A DNA stretch of 64,000 bases from Methanosaeta sp. PtaU1.Bin112 (GTDB taxonomy: Archaea; Halobacteriota; Methanosarcinia; Methanotrichales; Methanotrichaceae). Numbering within the stretch: the stretch's first letter is position 1; each line of letters begins with the position of its first letter. Positions 54,299-63,112 of this stretch are shown here, piece by piece. A program made the position numbers and the translations under genes. Location of the stretch: positions 1 to 64,000 of the forward strand of contig MVRL01000146.1 of NCBI GenBank assembly GCA_002067705.1, given 5' to 3'. The notes under the pieces were generated by a model that did not search any database, was not told the DNA's origin, and saw nothing but the letters and a program-made list of their open reading frames with translations.

Positions 54299-55441
54299 AT
54301 GAAGATAATTCACCTCGCCGATTCGCACCTGGGATTTTCCAGCTACAGCCGCCTGGATGAGCACGGGAGAAATCGCATAGAAGAGATGGTGTATTCCGGA
54401 TTCGAGCAGGCTATCGAGAAGATTGTGGATCTGCGGCCGGATGCGGTCGTTCATGCTGGCGATGTCTTCCATCACGTTCGCCCCAAGATCAAACCACTGG
54501 TAGTTTTCCAGAGGGGCCTTATGCGGCTTATGAAGGAGGATATACCTGTTATCATTATCAGCGGCAATCACGACGCTCCCAAGAGCTTCTCGTCCACCAG
54601 TCCATTCCGTCTCTTTGATAATCTGCCGGGAGTGCATATCGCCCAGCGCTACCAATACGAGAGAATTGAGACAGGAGACCATAGTTTCCATTGCATTCCA
54701 TTCTGCCTGGAGCCGCAGGACTATCTGACCGAGTTTGGGAAGATTGAGAGGACAGGAAGAGATGTGCTGGTCATGCACGGCCTGGTAGAGTCGCTCCGGA
54801 ATAAAAAGATGAGGAGCGTGGGGGAGCACGAGCTTGCTGATAGCTTCCTTAAAAGCGATTTTGATTATATTGCTCTGGGCCACTATCATGGACAGGCGCA
54901 GCTCTCTAAGAACGCCTGGTACAGCGGCTCGCTGGAGTACTTCAACTTCGGCGAATCCCAGGACGAGAAAGGAATGCTGCTCGTCGATCTGGAGAGCGGA
55001 AGGGCGGAGAATGTACCAGTCCGGCCAAGGTACATGATCGACTATCCGGCCATAGACTGCAGCGGGATGCGATCTGAGGAGATCGCCCAGTGCCTGCAGG
55101 AGCTATGTCGTGAGGATGAGACCAGAGATGAGATGGTGCGCATCACTCTTAAAAATTTAAACCGTGCTGCTTACAGGAGCATAGACCAGACTAGGCTCAA
55201 TAAGCTGGGGGCCTCGGCCCTATATTTCAAGATACGCACGGAGTTTGCAGATGTCGAGGAGCATTTAGAGCGGCCCGTAGATCGGCGGGCTCTGCACGAA
55301 GAATTTTCCAGCTACCTGAGAGAAGAATCATCCCGAGAGCTGATTCCGGAAAAAATCAAGGATGAGGTGTTAGCATATGGATCGGAGATTATGAAGAGAG
55401 CTGTGCTTGCCAGGCACAAAGAGGAATTGGATGCATCTTGA
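54299..55441 (+). CDS. mre11: Mre11 DNA double-strand-break repair nuclease
   Basis: This 380-residue nuclease opens and trims DNA ends in complex with Rad50. The phosphoesterase motifs are complete: LADSHLG (Asp8, His10), HAGDVFH (Asp55), ISGNHDAPK (Asn90-His91-Asp92), VMHG and LGHYHGQ. The C-terminal 80 residues would contact the Rad50 coiled-coil base. The stop codon lies inside the start of rad50 (11-base overlap), so the two subunits are translationally coupled. Confidence 0.95.
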   Translation: MKIIHLADSHLGFSSYSRLDEHGRNRIEEMVYSGFEQAIEKIVDLRPDAVVHAGDVFHHVRPKIKPLVVFQRGLMRLMKEDIPVIIISGNHDAPKSFSSTSPFRLFDNLPGVHIAQRYQYERIETGDHSFHCIPFCLEPQDYLTEFGKIERTGRDVLVMHGLVESLRNKKMRSVGEHELADSFLKSDFDYIALGHYHGQAQLSKNAWYSGSLEYFNFGESQDEKGMLLVDLESGRAENVPVRPRYMIDYPAIDCSGMRSEEIAQCLQELCREDETRDEMVRITLKNLNRAAYRSIDQTRLNKLGASALYFKIRTEFADVEEHLERPVDRRALHEEFSSYLREESSRELIPEKIKDEVLAYGSEIMKRAVLARHKEELDAS

Positions 55442-58400
55442 TAAGCTGATCATGAATAACTTCAAAAAGTTCCGTCATGCAGAGCTCGAGTTCTCTGATG
55501 GGCTTACAGGCATCGTTGGCAGCAACGGATCCGGGAAGAGCACCATAGTAGAGGCCATTGCCTGGGCTCTTTACGGCAACCGCGCCTCAGCCATCAAGAG
55601 AGATTTCATCCGCAACGCCCGGGCAAGGGAATCAGATACCGTGGAGGCCCGCCTGACTCTCTCCCTGGGCAAGCAAGAGCTGGTCATCTACCGGGCCATG
55701 AAAGGAAAGGGCTTGCTGGCTGAGGCTTTTCTTATGCTGGATGGGCGAACAATCGCCTCAGGAAGCAAAGAGGTAGACGGAAGACTGGAGGAGATCCTCA
55801 ATATCAGCTATCAGGACTTTATGAAGACCTTCTATGCCAGGCAAAAGGACCTGGACAGCCTGCTCAAAGAGGGCGGGATGGGAAAGAGGGAGTATCTGCT
55901 CAAGCTCCTGGGCCTAGAGGACATCAAGGACAATGCCATGCTGCAGATCAGAGAGGATCAGAAGACTCTGGAGGAGAAGAAGAGCTGGCTTGCTGGAGCA
56001 CTGGCAGAGATGAGAGATGTCGATCTACGGCTGAATGAAGCCTCTTGCCAAATTCTCTCCGGAGAAAAAGAGCTGAATGAAGCGGAGAGGAGCAGAGAGA
56101 GTTTTCAGCAAGCTGCTGAGAGCAGACGAAGGGAATTGGAGGCAATGGCTGAGAAAAAGCATCAGCATGACCTTCTCGACGGGAAGATAAGGAATCTGGA
56201 GGCAGCAGATCGGCAGCTGCAAGAGTCGGCAAGAGCAGAAGAGCAGCGTCTCTTGCAGATCGATGCTTGCAGGAAGAGGTTATCGGATCTGCAGAGGAAT
56301 CTGGACAGGCTGGCCTGTATCAGGAATCAGCTGGAGGTCCTGCTGCCTAAAAGGGCTGCCTATGAGGAGGCAGCGCGGCTCATAGCTGCGCAGCAGGCCG
56401 CCATTCAGGGCGAGAAAAAAGCTCTTGCTGAGAGCCGGAGGAGCCTTCTGGAGCTGGAGGAGGGGGCAAAAATGCTGGATGAACTCCAGCCCAAAGAAAA
56501 GGAGCATTCGGATTTACAGGTCCGGCTTTGCTCTCTGGAGGCTCTCAGGGATAGGCATAACGAGATGCAGTCCCGGCTAAAGGAGGATGCCATCCGAGAG
56601 AGGGCAGTTGCAGCCAGCCTCTCCCGGACAAAAAAGATGATTGATGATCTGCATATCGCCGAGGCCAGGCTGAAGGAGATACAGCGCTGTCCTGAGGAAG
56701 AGAAGAGCTGCAGAACCAGGCAGCAAGAACACTTGAGGCAGAGAGATCTGCAAAAAGAGCTGGACGGGCTGCTGGCACAGAGGAAGTCTCTGGATGAGAA
56801 GCTGGCCAGACTGAAAGGAGAAGCGGAAAGGGCTAGGGCTGAGATGGAGGGGCTGCAGAATATCGAGGAGAGAGAGGAAGGGCTGCGACGCCAGGATAAA
56901 GACCTGGATCAGCTCGTCAGCGAACTAAACAGCGTCCTGGCGGAGTTGAGAGGAAGCTACAGGATGCAAGAGCTGTCCAGGGCGGAAGCGGAACGATCCC
57001 TGAAGAAGGTTATGGCCCTGGGAGAAGAGGGGGTCTGCCCGACATGCGAGAGGCCGCTGGAGGGCCAGCGCAATCTGCTCATCAGCAAGTACGAGGATTC
57101 TGCGGCCATTGCAAAAGCTGAGATGGAAAAGCTCGCCGCCGGGATTTCCGCTCAGACCGGAAAGATTGAGGGAGCGACCAGATCGAGGAGCAATCTGCGA
57201 GCGGCTTTTGAGCTTCTCAATTCCCAAAAGAGCCGCCGCTCTGCATTGCAGGCGGAGCTGAGGGGCCTGGCCATGCAGATGCACGATCTGCAATCTGAGA
57301 TCAGGGATCTCAAGAGCAAGATCGATGGCCTGGGATCGGTCAGCTTCGATGCCGAGTCGCTCGCCCAGACGGAAGCGGCCCTGTTGGCCCTTAGGCCTCT
57401 GGTGATGGAGCATGCCGCCTTATCCCGGCGGCTGCAGGACCTGCCTGCTCTCTATAGCGAGATGGCCGGGCAGGAGAAAGAAGTGACCGCTATTGCAAAA
57501 CGGCAGGCTCTGCTCAAGGGCGAGATCGAGACGCTGGGCTATTCTGAGCCTGATTTCCAGCAAGCCAGAACGCGGATGGCCATCATCAAGCCTCTGCACG
57601 AGAGATACCTCTCCCTCTCCGAGAGGGTAGCGCAGATGCCGGCTATTGCGGAGCGGATGAATAGGCAGGAGCAGGAGATTCAGAGCCTCAATCAGTCATT
57701 GCAGTTGCTTCAGGCATCGCAGAGAGATCTGGGCTATGATCCGCAGGAATATGAGTCTCTCTCCAGGGAGAAGAGAGAGCTGGGGACGGCGGAGAAGGAA
57801 GCGCAAACGATTTGCCTCACTATGGCAGGCGAGGCGGAATCACGAGAGAGGCTGGCTACTGCGAAAGCCGCCCGGCAAAAGCTCAGTTCGGATCTTTTAG
57901 AGTGCAGGCAGAATCTTGCCGCTCTGGCTTACAGCCTGCAGGAGCATGAAAAGGCGAAAGCCAATCTCGCAGGCGCAGAGGCGCAGCTGGAAGCGGCTCG
58001 CAAGACCGTTTCCGATCGACAGGTGCGGATGGGCGTGCTGCGGGCAGCCCGGGAACGGCTTATGCAGGAAGCGCAGAGGAAAGAGTTGCTCGAAAAGAAG
58101 TCCCAGGAGGTTGGCCGCAGTCTGGAGGTGGTGGAGGTGACCCGCAATCTTTTCAGCAGCTTCATGGATCAGGTCCTGATCCGGGTTAAAAACGATATTG
58201 CCCGGTCCGCGGGGGAGATCCTTGAGGAGGTATCCGGCAAATACAGCCTGATCAAGATCGATGATGACTTCAACATCCAGGTTGAGGACGGGGGAGAGTG
58301 GTATCCCATCTCCCGCTATTCAGGCGGAGAGATTGATATGATCGCCGTATCTGTGCGGGTGGCCATCAGCGAGTACCTGATGCGCTTCGGCCCGGATGGA

Positions 58401-58610
58401 GAGAGCTACTCCTTCCTCATCCTGGACGAGGTCTTCGGCAGCCAGGACCAGGAGCACAGGGAGAAGATGATCCAGATGCTGAGAAGCCTGGAGGAGCGCT
58501 TCCCCCAGATAATCGCCATCAGCCACATCAGCGATGTGCAGGGACAGTTTGACAATACCCTTCTGGTGGCCGAGGACGAGCAGGGAAACAGCCGGGTAGA
58601 GGCGATTTAG
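55431..58610 (+). CDS. rad50: Rad50 ATPase/zinc-hook protein
   Basis: This 1059-residue SMC-like protein tethers and gates DNA ends for Mre11. Walker A is GSNGSGKST (30-38); a very long heptad coiled coil is interrupted by the zinc hook CPTC (Cys536, Cys539); then comes the ABC signature YSGGEID (Ser964) and Walker B FLILDEVFG (Asp999, Glu1000). ATG 55431 is chosen because GAGGA lies five bases before it and the product then begins MHLDKLIMNNFKKF; the frame is open to 55407. It is the last gene of the resection operon, and comD follows after 39 bp. Confidence 0.95.
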   Translation: MHLDKLIMNNFKKFRHAELEFSDGLTGIVGSNGSGKSTIVEAIAWALYGNRASAIKRDFIRNARARESDTVEARLTLSLGKQELVIYRAMKGKGLLAEAFLMLDGRTIASGSKEVDGRLEEILNISYQDFMKTFYARQKDLDSLLKEGGMGKREYLLKLLGLEDIKDNAMLQIREDQKTLEEKKSWLAGALAEMRDVDLRLNEASCQILSGEKELNEAERSRESFQQAAESRRRELEAMAEKKHQHDLLDGKIRNLEAADRQLQESARAEEQRLLQIDACRKRLSDLQRNLDRLACIRNQLEVLLPKRAAYEEAARLIAAQQAAIQGEKKALAESRRSLLELEEGAKMLDELQPKEKEHSDLQVRLCSLEALRDRHNEMQSRLKEDAIRERAVAASLSRTKKMIDDLHIAEARLKEIQRCPEEEKSCRTRQQEHLRQRDLQKELDGLLAQRKSLDEKLARLKGEAERARAEMEGLQNIEEREEGLRRQDKDLDQLVSELNSVLAELRGSYRMQELSRAEAERSLKKVMALGEEGVCPTCERPLEGQRNLLISKYEDSAAIAKAEMEKLAAGISAQTGKIEGATRSRSNLRAAFELLNSQKSRRSALQAELRGLAMQMHDLQSEIRDLKSKIDGLGSVSFDAESLAQTEAALLALRPLVMEHAALSRRLQDLPALYSEMAGQEKEVTAIAKRQALLKGEIETLGYSEPDFQQARTRMAIIKPLHERYLSLSERVAQMPAIAERMNRQEQEIQSLNQSLQLLQASQRDLGYDPQEYESLSREKRELGTAEKEAQTICLTMAGEAESRERLATAKAARQKLSSDLLECRQNLAALAYSLQEHEKAKANLAGAEAQLEAARKTVSDRQVRMGVLRAARERLMQEAQRKELLEKKSQEVGRSLEVVEVTRNLFSSFMDQVLIRVKNDIARSAGEILEEVSGKYSLIKIDDDFNIQVEDGGEWYPISRYSGGEIDMIAVSVRVAISEYLMRFGPDGESYSFLILDEVFGSQDQEHREKMIQMLRSLEERFPQIIAISHISDVQGQFDNTLLVAEDEQGNSRVEAI

Positions 58611-58649
58611 GATTATTCAATTCTGCGGAAGGTTTTTTGGCCCAGCAAG

Positions 58650-59162
58650 ATGATTGTATGCACAATGAACCCCAGCCTTGCCGTCTATCAGGGGATGAAG
58701 CGCGCCGGCATTGACTTTGTGGCCTCCGTTCCCTGCGTCAACCTCCAGGAGCTGCTCATTCTGATCGGCAGCGATCCTGAGATCATCCACCTGCCGGTCA
58801 CCCGCGAGGAGGAGGGGGTGGGAATCTGCGCCGGGGCCTGGATGGGCGGGCGGCGCGCAGCTCTGCTCATGCAGAATTCGGGCCTGGGAAACTGCATCAA
58901 TGCCCTTGCCTCTCTGGACATGCTCTACGGCATCCCCCTGCTCATGATCATCAGCCACCGGGGCGGGGTCGGCGAGCCCATCGTCGCCCAGGTGCCAATG
59001 GGCCGGCTCACCGTTCCCCTGCTCGACGCCATTAGCATCCTGCATTTAGAGCCTCAGCCTGCAAAGGCGGAGGAGACAGTGTGCGAAGCCTGGAGCAGTG
59101 CTGCGGCAGACGGAAGGCCCGTGGCCGTTCTCCTTGACCTGCAATTCTGGAGGGGAAAATGA
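58650..59162 (+). CDS. comD: Sulfopyruvate decarboxylase, alpha subunit
   Basis: This 170-residue protein forms the pyrimidine-binding half of the TPP-dependent enzyme that turns sulfopyruvate into sulfoacetaldehyde in coenzyme M biosynthesis. Family features are FVASVPCVNLQEL, the catalytic Glu in THREEEGVGICAGAW-like VTREEEGVGICAGAWMGG, and LLMQNSGLGNCINALASL. An internal ATG at 58665 is a possible alternative start. Its stop codon overlaps the comE start (ATGA). Confidence 0.93.
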   Translation: MIVCTMNPSLAVYQGMKRAGIDFVASVPCVNLQELLILIGSDPEIIHLPVTREEEGVGICAGAWMGGRRAALLMQNSGLGNCINALASLDMLYGIPLLMIISHRGGVGEPIVAQVPMGRLTVPLLDAISILHLEPQPAKAEETVCEAWSSAAADGRPVAVLLDLQFWRGK

Positions 59163-59737
59163 AGCGCATTGAGGCCATTGCTCTGGCTGCTGAGGCCGCG
59201 CAGGCGCAGAGCGCTCTTCTGATCTCTAACATCGGCTATCCCAGCCGGGAGCTGTTCTCGGTCAGGGACCGCCCGGAAAACTTCTACATGCTCGGCTCTA
59301 TGGGTCTGGCTTCATCCATTGGCCTTGGCCTGGCCCTGGCAAGGCCTGAGAGAAAGGTGATGGTCCTGGATGGGGACGGCTCAGTGCTCATGAACCTGGG
59401 AACTCTGGCCAGCATAGCCAACTACGCGCCGGAAAATTTTAAGCTGGTGATTCTTGACAACTGCTGCTACGGCTCCACAGGCAGCCAGCCCACCTGCACC
59501 TCTCTTGGCACAGACCTTTATGCCCTGGCAAGAGCTGCCGGGATCGAAAAGGTGGTGCAGGTCGACCGGGCAGAAGAGCTGGCCATGGCCCTGACCGAAG
59601 AGTGCACAGTAATAGCAGCAAAGGTCGAGGAGGGCAACGCCGCCGTGCCCATCATCAGCCTCTCGCCTGAGGAAATCCTGGAGAGGTTCAAGCGATGCGC
59701 TCAACCGGCTCACTTATCCGGAAAGAGCCGTTTGTAA
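59159..59737 (+). CDS. comE: Sulfopyruvate decarboxylase, beta subunit
   Basis: This 192-residue partner of ComD carries the TPP-pyrophosphate motif GDGSVLMNLGTLASIANYAPENFKLVILDN (GDG...N spacing of about 28 residues) and the substrate segment YGSTGSQPT. Together the two subunits make sulfoacetaldehyde. The C-terminal 17 codons lie antisense to the end of the marker-16 gene (50-bp convergent overlap), unusually tight and worth noting for regulation or for a shifted stop. Confidence 0.93.
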   Translation: MKRIEAIALAAEAAQAQSALLISNIGYPSRELFSVRDRPENFYMLGSMGLASSIGLGLALARPERKVMVLDGDGSVLMNLGTLASIANYAPENFKLVILDNCCYGSTGSQPTCTSLGTDLYALARAAGIEKVVQVDRAEELAMALTEECTVIAAKVEEGNAAVPIISLSPEEILERFKRCAQPAHLSGKSRL

Positions 59738-61067
59738 TCTTTTCATTCATCTTCTCCGCCATCCTGATCGCTCGCAGCCGGTCCGACTGACGCAGCACCA
59801 CCGGAATGGTCCTGGCCGCTCCTGCGGCGGTCTTCAGCCGGACGGCGCCCATTCTGCAGGAAAATACCCCAGACGGGCAGACCGTGGCGCACATGCCGCA
59901 GTGAAAGCATAGCACCTCGCTGCGGCAGACGCCGATCGCAGAATCGCGGGCTATCGCTCTCATGGGACAGGCCTCCTCTGCCCGGCAAGGTGAGCAGCCT
60001 GAGCAGTTCTCCGGCTCAAAGGCCACAGCCAGATCCACATCCTCCCAGACATCCCCATAGTCTGCCTGGCCGATGACTGTTCTGCTATTGACATCGTTTA
60101 CGGGCAATGGAATGCACCGGTCGGGCCGGGCGATCTCCGCCAGAATCTTCTCGCTGACTACGGCAATGGGCACGGCCAAAGAGCAGATGCACTCCGGCCC
60201 GGATGAGGTGACAAAGCCGCCCAAGAGCTCTGCATCCATCCGGTGCATATCGGCAAATGCGGAGAGATTGGGCCGCTCTCTGCTGCTCCGTGTTCCTGTG
60301 CCAAGGACAAAGCCCTCTGCTCCGTTCATGAGAATACGCGTCCCTACCCCAATGCTCTCCAGAAGCGGATCATTCTTGACGGGATTGATCTGTCCGCAGC
60401 CTGAGAACGTCGCCTCCTTGCAGTGGGGCGCAAAGCCGCGACAGTGAAATATGGTGTTTATCGGCTCCTCTCCTGCATTGACAAAGGCCGAGTAGTTCTT
60501 GAAGGCATGCCGCGATCCAAAGAGCCTGGCAGTAGGCATCTCGTCCAGTCCAACTTCCGCCCCCAGGCGGCGCCCATCATCCGCCTCCACCTCGACCTGA
60601 ACCGGCTTTCTCTCGACGAGGTCCCGAAAGAGATGCCCCCCGCCATAGTCTGGCCGGCTGCTGCTGTGGGCGGTTCCGAGGACGATCAAATCCAGTATGC
60701 CCAGATTTTCGTTCGGACAGGGGCCGACAGCGGCCTGCACGCCATTGATCCAGGCCTTCCTGGCGCGAAGAAACGAAGCCTGCCCGGCCACCGGAAAAGA
60801 AAGGACCGCGTAGGTGCCGCTCATCACCGCTCGGGTGGCAGTGGTGACGACATCAACCTCGCAGAGCTGAGCGGATTCGCCAGCCTGCACAAGATCGGCG
60901 ACCTCCTGAGCCGACATGATCACAGCATCTTTGTTTTCTACCTTGCCAGCTATCTCTTGATAAGATCCAACCACGATCTCACGCTGCCTTTTATTGTGTA
61001 TGCTATTGATTCTAGAAACTCTTTTCGCCCTGTTCTCTGCTTCTCTTAATACTATTGTGAGATTCAT
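59688..61067 (-). CDS. Methanogenesis marker 16 protein (DUF39 plus 2[4Fe-4S] ferredoxin), candidate coenzyme M thiolation enzyme
   Basis: This is a 459-residue protein. Residues about 35-360 form a DUF39/COG1900 domain (VDVVTTATRAVMSGTYAVLS, AAVGPCPNENLG, FSGCGQINPVKNDPLL, GFVLGTGTRS); residues about 375-425 hold two ferredoxin clusters (CSGCSPCRAEEACP and CFHCGMCATVCP). This architecture matches the methanogenesis marker 16 family. DUF39 relatives convert aspartate semialdehyde to homocysteine, an aldehyde-to-thiol reaction; the analogous step sulfoacetaldehyde to coenzyme M has been proposed for the family. Placement tail-to-tail with comDE supports that role here (inference). Confidence 0.85.
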   Translation of the reverse strand: MNLTIVLREAENRAKRVSRINSIHNKRQREIVVGSYQEIAGKVENKDAVIMSAQEVADLVQAGESAQLCEVDVVTTATRAVMSGTYAVLSFPVAGQASFLRARKAWINGVQAAVGPCPNENLGILDLIVLGTAHSSSRPDYGGGHLFRDLVERKPVQVEVEADDGRRLGAEVGLDEMPTARLFGSRHAFKNYSAFVNAGEEPINTIFHCRGFAPHCKEATFSGCGQINPVKNDPLLESIGVGTRILMNGAEGFVLGTGTRSSRERPNLSAFADMHRMDAELLGGFVTSSGPECICSLAVPIAVVSEKILAEIARPDRCIPLPVNDVNSRTVIGQADYGDVWEDVDLAVAFEPENCSGCSPCRAEEACPMRAIARDSAIGVCRSEVLCFHCGMCATVCPSGVFSCRMGAVRLKTAAGAARTIPVVLRQSDRLRAIRMAEKMNEKITNGSFRISEPVERIA

Positions 61068-61116
61068 CTCAATTATTGTCCATAATGTGAAAATAATACC
61101 GGGCGGCTGGAAACTG

Positions 61117-61125
61117 CTTTATACC
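61117..61125 (+). promoter_or_regulatory. TATA-like element of the ABC-transporter operon
   Basis: CTTTATACC lies about 47 bases before the TTG start of the binding-protein gene. It sits between the divergent marker-16 and transporter genes. Confidence 0.4.
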
Positions 61126-61171
61126 GTTCGTTGCCTGGGTTTTGCAGAGTCGGCAATTCAGGTGATTGCAT

Positions 61172-62227
61172 TTGAATAAATTTATAATTATAACCATCCT
61201 TGCGGCTGTGGTGGTGATGTCGCTTGGTTGCATCTCCTCCCCCGAAAATAAGGAGATGGGTTCCAATGATACCCAGAAGGAAAATGCCTCCCTCCAAGAG
61301 AAGATGCCCGGCAAGATCTCCACCCTGCGCATAGGCTATCAGCCCAGCACCCATCAGATTGCAGAGATGATAGCTTCAGAGAAGGGCTGGTGGGCTGAAG
61401 ATTTGAAGCCCTTCGGCATAACCGAGATCAAAGAGTTTGAATTCCCCACTGGAGTTCCGGAGATGCAAGCCATGGTCGCCGGAGAGCTGGATGTAGCCTA
61501 CGTGGGAACTGCTCCGCCCATCTCCGCCATATCGGCAGGGCTGCCGGCCAAGATCGTGGCTGCCGTCAACATCAACGGCTCCGATCTGGTCCTCAAGCCG
61601 GATGAGATGTACAGTGGACCGGCATCCCTGGCAGGCCTGTCAATTGGCACATTCCCGCCGGGATCCATTCAGGACACCGTGATGAAGAAATGGCTCATGG
61701 AAAATGGGGTTGATGTCTCGAAGGTCGACATCAAAGCCATGGACCCGGGACCTGCCACCAGCGCTCTGTCTGCGGGCAAGATCGACGGTGTCTTCCTGCC
61801 TCATCCTGCGCCATCCATTATTGAGCTCAAGGGCAAAGGCAAACACGTAGTCTCATCGGGCGAGATGTGGCCTAACCACGCCTGCTGCAGCCTGGTAGTT
61901 ACCGACAAGCTCATCACGGAGCAGCCTGAACTGGTAGAGCAGATCATAAGGACTCACATCAAGGCAACGGAGTACATCAATGCCCATCCCGAGGAAGCTG
62001 CTGAGGTATATGCCAAAAGGACAAATGCGAACCTCACAGAGATTGAATACTCTATAGAGAACTGGGACGGCAAGTGGGTCAGCGATCCTCGTCTCCAGGT
62101 CCCATCGACGGTCGAATATGCAAAGGTCGACTACGAGATGAACTATACCAAGAGGCAGCTTGCCGAGAAGGATCTCTTTGATACCAGCTTCTTTGAGAAG
62201 GTGTCAGGTGAAGAGAAGAGTCAGTAG
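61172..62227 (+). CDS. ABC transporter substrate-binding lipoprotein (nitrate/sulfonate/taurine family)
   Basis: This lipoprotein of about 351 residues has a lipobox-like signal (AAVVVMSLGC) and a type II periplasmic-binding fold: LRIGYQPSTHQIAEMIASEKGWW, MQAMVAGELDVAYVGTAPP, LAGLSIGTFPPGSIQDTV and SALSAGKIDGVFLPHP. Family members bind nitrate, sulfonates, taurine or pyrimidine precursors. The start is taken as TTG 61172: GGTGA (61161-61165) is six bases upstream, while the earlier TTG 61166 is too close. It is divergent from the marker-16 gene. Confidence 0.88.
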   Translation: MNKFIIITILAAVVVMSLGCISSPENKEMGSNDTQKENASLQEKMPGKISTLRIGYQPSTHQIAEMIASEKGWWAEDLKPFGITEIKEFEFPTGVPEMQAMVAGELDVAYVGTAPPISAISAGLPAKIVAAVNINGSDLVLKPDEMYSGPASLAGLSIGTFPPGSIQDTVMKKWLMENGVDVSKVDIKAMDPGPATSALSAGKIDGVFLPHPAPSIIELKGKGKHVVSSGEMWPNHACCSLVVTDKLITEQPELVEQIIRTHIKATEYINAHPEEAAEVYAKRTNANLTEIEYSIENWDGKWVSDPRLQVPSTVEYAKVDYEMNYTKRQLAEKDLFDTSFFEKVSGEEKSQ

Positions 62228-62999
62228 AAGCATAAATGTCCTGAGAAGTCAGGGCATTTCTGCCCTATCCATTTTCGGATTGATAGCAGCCTGGCAGCTG
62301 GCTGCTTTTTTGATCAATGATCAGTTGACCCTGCCCAGTTTCATTCAGGTGGTAGATGCTTTTCTCGATAACTGGTGGTCGATTTTCACAGAGGATCTGC
62401 CGGTAAGCTCTCTTCATTTTGCCATTGGCATGGCAGGTGGTTTGATAATTGCTCTGCCCGTGGGAATGATCATGGGATGGTTCAAGTTCCTTGACCGCAT
62501 CTTGGATCCCATTGTGGAGATCCTCCGTCCCATTCCCCCTTTAGCGTGGATTCCATTTGCCATCATCTGGTTTGGCATAACCAACCTAGCTGCAGGCTTT
62601 ATAATCTTTATCGGGGCGGTCTTTCCCATATTGATCAACACTTATGTGGGATTCAAGAGCCTGCCAAGGATTTATGTCGAGTCGGGAAAGGTCCTGGGTG
62701 CAACTAAGGATATCGATCTGATCAGATATGTGGCTCTTCCGTATGCCCTGCCATCCATTGCCGCCGGCATAAGGATCGCCATGGGAATTGCCTGGATGTG
62801 TCTTGTGGCTGCAGAGATGTTCGGAGTAAGCAAAAATGGCCTGGGATTCAAGATCTGGGACTCTTATGGACATTACCGCATGGATGAGGTATTTATGTAC
62901 ATGATTGTACTGGGACTCCTTGGCCTGGCAATTGATCGAACATTCCGATACGTTGTAGAGGAGAAAATGCTCAAGTGGCAAGTGGGCCTCACCCAGTAA
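62208..62999 (+). CDS. ABC transporter permease (SsuC/TauC-like)
   Basis: This membrane protein of about 263 residues has six hydrophobic segments. The ATPase-contact EAA-like loop is ESGKVLGATKDIDLIRYVALPYALPSIAAGIRI, and the family segment EILRPIPPLAWIPFAIIWFG is typical of nitrate/sulfonate/taurine permeases. GTG 62208 is preferred to the TTG-started extension to 62160, with AAGGTG four bases upstream; it overlaps the binding-protein gene by 20 bases. No ATP-binding subunit gene follows: the next gene is AdoMet synthetase. Confidence 0.9.
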   Translation: MKRRVSRSINVLRSQGISALSIFGLIAAWQLAAFLINDQLTLPSFIQVVDAFLDNWWSIFTEDLPVSSLHFAIGMAGGLIIALPVGMIMGWFKFLDRILDPIVEILRPIPPLAWIPFAIIWFGITNLAAGFIIFIGAVFPILINTYVGFKSLPRIYVESGKVLGATKDIDLIRYVALPYALPSIAAGIRIAMGIAWMCLVAAEMFGVSKNGLGFKIWDSYGHYRMDEVFMYMIVLGLLGLAIDRTFRYVVEEKMLKWQVGLTQ

Positions 63000-63112
63000 T
63001 GTGATGATCAGGCAAGTGCAGGGCAGGTGCAAAGCCTTAATAAGATATTGCAGTTCAGGTAAAGCTTGAGAATTGTCTCAGGGTACTAGTCGAGGATAAT
63101 CGAGGAAAGGTC

